Shown here: positions 61,637 to 64,000 of the stretch, one piece after another
Layout of the letters: every line of letters starts with the position of its first letter
How positions within the stretch are numbered: the first letter of the stretch is position 1
Origin: Parapontixanthobacter aurantiacus
GTDB taxonomy: Bacteria > Pseudomonadota > Alphaproteobacteria > Sphingomonadales > Sphingomonadaceae
Direction: 5' to 3'
NCBI RefSeq assembly: GCF_009827635.1
Contig: NZ_WTYW01000005.1
Span: 1 to 64,000, forward strand
Length of the DNA stretch: 64,000 nucleotides
Notes under the pieces: model-generated
What the model was told of the DNA's origin: nothing
Seen by the model: the letters and a program-made list of their open reading frames with translations, nothing else
Database searches by the model: none
Made by a program: the position numbers and the translations under genes

Positions 61637-62173
61637 ATGGCACGCTGGTACATCATCCACGCTTATTCCGGATTCGAGAACAAGGTTCGCGACGCGATCC
61701 TTTCCGAAGCCGAGCGGCTCGGCCTTTCCGAAGGCGTCGAGGAAGTCGAGGTTCCGACCGAAACGATTACCGAGATCAAGCGCGGCAAGAAGGTGCAGAC
61801 CGAGCGCAAGTTCATGCCCGGCTACGTGCTGGCCAAGCTGAACATGACCGACGACATCTATCACCTCGTCAAGAACACCCCCAAGGTGACCGGTTTCCTC
61901 GGCAACAACAACAAGCCGCAGGCGATCAGCGAAAAGGAAGCCGCCCGTTATTTCGGCGGGGTCGAGGAAGCCAAGTCCGCTCCGAAGAAGGACATCAATG
62001 TCGATTACGAGATCGGCGATTCGGTCAAGGTTCTCGACGGTCCCTTCGCGAGCTTCAACGGCGTCGTCGAGGAACTCGATTTCGACAAGGCGAAGGTCAA
62101 GGTGTCCGTCTCGATCTTCGGCCGGGCGACACCGGTCGAACTCGATTTCGAGCAGGTCGAACTCGTCAAGTAA
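61637..62173 (+). CDS. nusG: Transcription termination/antitermination protein NusG
   Basis: 178 residues. The NGN domain opens with ARWYIIHAYSGFENKVRDAI and carries KKVQTERKFMPGYVLAKLNM and VKNTPKVTGFLG. The KOW domain is VDYEIGDSVKVLDGPFASFNGVVEELD at the C-terminus. It binds RNA polymerase and Rho or the ribosome. Length and motifs are canonical. Confidence 0.97.
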   Translation: MARWYIIHAYSGFENKVRDAILSEAERLGLSEGVEEVEVPTETITEIKRGKKVQTERKFMPGYVLAKLNMTDDIYHLVKNTPKVTGFLGNNNKPQAISEKEAARYFGGVEEAKSAPKKDINVDYEIGDSVKVLDGPFASFNGVVEELDFDKAKVKVSVSIFGRATPVELDFEQVELVK

Positions 62174-62221
62174 GCCGCGGGTTGCAGCATGGCGTAATGG
62201 CCAGCCGCCCCGCTTGCCGGT

Positions 62222-62986
62222 TTACCTGTTCGGACGGGTTACGATGTAGCGGTTCGTAAACTCGGCAAGGTCGTTCATCGCCTTGCGGTCCTCGATCTTG
62301 TAGAGCTTCTTGTCGCGCGAGATCAGCCCGCCCTGAAGCAATTGCTGCATCGAACGGTTGGTGTGGATCGGCGTCAGGCCCAGCGCATCGGCAATCTCGT
62401 ATTGCGCCAGCGGGAACAGGAAGCAGCCGTTTTCCAGATCGTCGGTCACTGCGCTGCGCGCTTCTATTTGAAGGAGCAGATGCGCAAGCCGCCTGGCGCC
62501 ATAGGACCGGCTGTTGGAGCGCGCGCGGTCCATCGCCACCACCTGATCGAGCATCGCCATGCCGAGCAGCGCCGTGCCGAAATGCGCGTGCTTGCGGATC
62601 GCTTCGTTCAATTCCGCCTTGTGGATGCGCGACGTCCTGATGTCGGTGAGCGCCTCTGCCGTCGTCGTCGCGTAGGACCAGTTGATGTCCTCCAGCCCGA
62701 CAAGATCGCCGCGCTGATAGATGCGATGGATGAAGCGGCGCGAATGGCGCAGCGCCACCCAGCCGATTGCCCAGCCTTCCTCGAGGACGTAGAAATGCTC
62801 TTCGTCCGCGCCCTCGCGGTAGATGATGTCGCCGCGCTCCCGCCGGGCAGACGGCGCGGCTTCCCAGGGCGGGTCGAGGAATTCGGCAGGAGAACTGTCA
62901 CCGTGCCGCGCAAGGCGTTTGGCCAGCGATGCGAGACCGGTTTCCTCGATGAGGTCGTCGGCTCCGTTCGAACTGGCTGGCGGCAT
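62222..62986 (-). CDS. Crp/Fnr-family transcriptional regulator
   Basis: A 254-residue regulator with an N-terminal cyclic-nucleotide-binding-type fold (RGDIIYREGADEEHFYVLEEGWAIG near 53-77) and a C-terminal winged helix-turn-helix (YEIADALGLTPIHTNRSMQQLLQGGLIS near 205-232). The long dimerisation helix LDQVVAMDRARSNSRSYGARRLAHLLLQI is present. No Fnr-type Cys cluster is seen, so no oxygen-sensing cluster. The effector is unknown. It is transcribed convergently with nusG. Confidence 0.88.
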   Translation of the reverse strand: MPPASSNGADDLIEETGLASLAKRLARHGDSSPAEFLDPPWEAAPSARRERGDIIYREGADEEHFYVLEEGWAIGWVALRHSRRFIHRIYQRGDLVGLEDINWSYATTTAEALTDIRTSRIHKAELNEAIRKHAHFGTALLGMAMLDQVVAMDRARSNSRSYGARRLAHLLLQIEARSAVTDDLENGCFLFPLAQYEIADALGLTPIHTNRSMQQLLQGGLISRDKKLYKIEDRKAMNDLAEFTNRYIVTRPNR

Positions 62987-63131
62987 TTACACTCGTCCTT
63001 CCTCGCACTGCGTGACGGGAAAGGGCTACCACCCCGGTTGCGGAACGGCAAACGCGATTTGCCCAGTCAGCGAAACGCGTTGGGGGAAGAAAGAAGCGCG
63101 CGGTGGATCTCTCGGTTTAGCGCGAAGCTGT

Positions 63132-63581
63132 TCAAATAGTCTGATGCTTGGATTTCTCTTGCCCGTGCGGAGGTGCGATGTCGCGCAACGCATCCGCCCT
63201 GTCTGCAGTCCGAAAGGCCCAAAATTTGGAAAACGCAAAAGTCGCTGGCGGCGCGATAACCAGAACTAGCGCGAGGTAAACGAAGATCGGCAGACCTGCC
63301 GATTGGACCAGCAGAAGGATTGCGCTTGTCAATATCGCACTAAAAACAGTTATGATTGCGTAGCGGAATGCGGCCGAGGCAAATTCGGAACGTAGTCGGA
63401 AGGTAAAGGCGGCATTTCCGAAGAATGAAACGAAATACGCCGCTCCTGCGCCAAAAAGGTTCGCTCGAAGCGGCGGGCAGTATTCAAGGCCAATAAGGAT
63501 AAATGCAACGCCAACATGTGCGACGGTTGCGGCGATTCCGACTGCTCCGAACGAAAGTAGTTGTCTCAGGATACGTGGCAT
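63132..63581 (-). CDS. GtrA-like membrane protein
   Basis: A 149-residue protein with four membrane helices: LLSFGAVGIAATVAHVGVAFILIG, LFGAGAAYFVSFFGNAAFTF, AIITVFSAILTSAILLLVQ and FVYLALVLVIAPPATFAFSKFWAF. The FGNAAFTFRL and FSKFWAF blocks are GtrA signatures. Members flip or assist lipid-linked sugars for cell-surface polysaccharides. It overlaps the upstream methyltransferase gene by 16 bases. Codon use is more AT-rich than in nearby genes. Confidence 0.88.
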   Translation of the reverse strand: MPRILRQLLSFGAVGIAATVAHVGVAFILIGLEYCPPLRANLFGAGAAYFVSFFGNAAFTFRLRSEFASAAFRYAIITVFSAILTSAILLLVQSAGLPIFVYLALVLVIAPPATFAFSKFWAFRTADRADALRDIAPPHGQEKSKHQTI

Positions 63582-64000
63582 GAAGCGTTTTTTCTTTCGA
63601 GGACCGCATAGAGAGACAATCCGATCGGCAGCTTCATTCTGTTCACAAGCGAGGCTTCACTGGAGAATACGCTCGTAAGTATCCCATTTAGAAGCGCGTC
63701 TGGCGTTTCCTTATCGACGCCTTTTCCTATCCCGAACTTCGCCAATCCGCGTTGCGCAAGAGCCAATGGGAAAAGAAGACTGTTGAAATAGCCAATCCGC
63801 GAAGGAACGAGCCCAGCCTCACGAATGCGACTTTCCAGACCAGACTGCGTGTACCGCCTGAAGTGATGATGCATTTCGTCGTGTTCCGACCACAACCACG
63901 GGAGCGCGGGAACGGTCAGCACGATCTTGCCGGCGGGAGACAGTCGCCCTGCGAGAGCCGAAAGGGCGCTGCGATCATCTTCGATGTGTTCGAGAACGTC
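63566..64000 (-). CDS. Class I SAM-dependent methyltransferase, N-terminus beyond window
   Basis: The visible 144 residues run off the right edge (no start). They carry DVLEHIEDDRSALSALAGRLSPAGKIVLTVPALPWLWS-type sequence, the motif IV to motif VI part of a class I methyltransferase (the family often follows with DEMHHHFRRYT and LPIGLSLYAVLERK). It overlaps the start of gtrA by 16 bases. This pairing with GtrA hints at surface-polysaccharide synthesis outside the window. The SAM-binding motif I is not visible. Confidence 0.8.
   Translation of the reverse strand, partial: DVLEHIEDDRSALSALAGRLSPAGKIVLTVPALPWLWSEHDEMHHHFRRYTQSGLESRIREAGLVPSRIGYFNSLLFPLALAQRGLAKFGIGKGVDKETPDALLNGILTSVFSSEASLVNRMKLPIGLSLYAVLERKNASCHVS

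Overview
The window is a high-GC chromosomal segment of an alphaproteobacterium, most likely order Sphingomonadales (Erythrobacter-like or Sphingomonas-like). The evidence is the gene content: one classical and one Oar-type TonB receptor back to back, a stress trio of the YqjD/YqjE kind, a bphO-bphP pair with an HWE-type kinase, an NDUFA12-DUF2155-aat neighbourhood, hflKC-Do, and secE-nusG. No rRNA, CRISPR array or intact mobile element was found. Two tRNA genes are present: Leu-GAG (minus) and Trp-CCA (plus).

Layout. 1-10168 looks accessory. A partial gene and a decayed frame come first, then a sugar/redox locus. That locus holds an 836-residue SDR fused to a multi-pass membrane region, which resembles VKOR-type domains but lacks their CxxC. 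Divergent from it are a homologue of the Anabaena sensory rhodopsin transducer (ASRT), coupled to a glucose-1-dehydrogenase-like SDR, and two coupled GH13 enzymes (alpha-glucosidase and trehalose-synthase-like). Next are a tyrosine-recombinase remnant and the three-gene stress operon, ending at the 3' end of tRNA-Leu. 10397-34420 is mostly core: zinc-ribbon protein, ftsE-ftsX-ydcF-plsC, hisC-tyrA, metX-metW, msrB, PBP1A, Do protease, hflKC, mrp, an orphan molybdenum hydroxylase large subunit, hemH, a P450, a 55-residue SDHAF4-like gene and rsmB.

34440-44957 holds uptake and envelope genes: an MFS carrier, two divergent outer-membrane receptors, a TonB-like protein, and mannose-1-phosphate guanylyltransferase. 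44976-48118 is a red-light photoreceptor unit in which heme oxygenase makes biliverdin for the phytochrome kinase encoded beside it. 48321-55601 contains a DUF2721 membrane protein, a TelA-type operon, a DUF389 membrane protein, a fatty acyl-AMP ligase and RecX. 55594-64000 contains DUF192, NDUFA12, DUF2155, aat, tRNA-Trp, a DEDDh exonuclease, a 49-residue orphan gene with its own terminator, an alanine/glycine symporter, secE-nusG, a Crp/Fnr regulator, GtrA and a truncated methyltransferase.

The most interesting stretch is 617-7720. It combines an ASRT homologue without a rhodopsin gene, a sugar dehydrogenase, trehalose/maltose-type enzymes and an unusual membrane oxidoreductase fusion, between a decayed reading frame and an integrase remnant. 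This fits a transferable sugar-sensing or osmolyte module, but that role is inferred. All functional calls are from reading the sequence, with no database search behind them.
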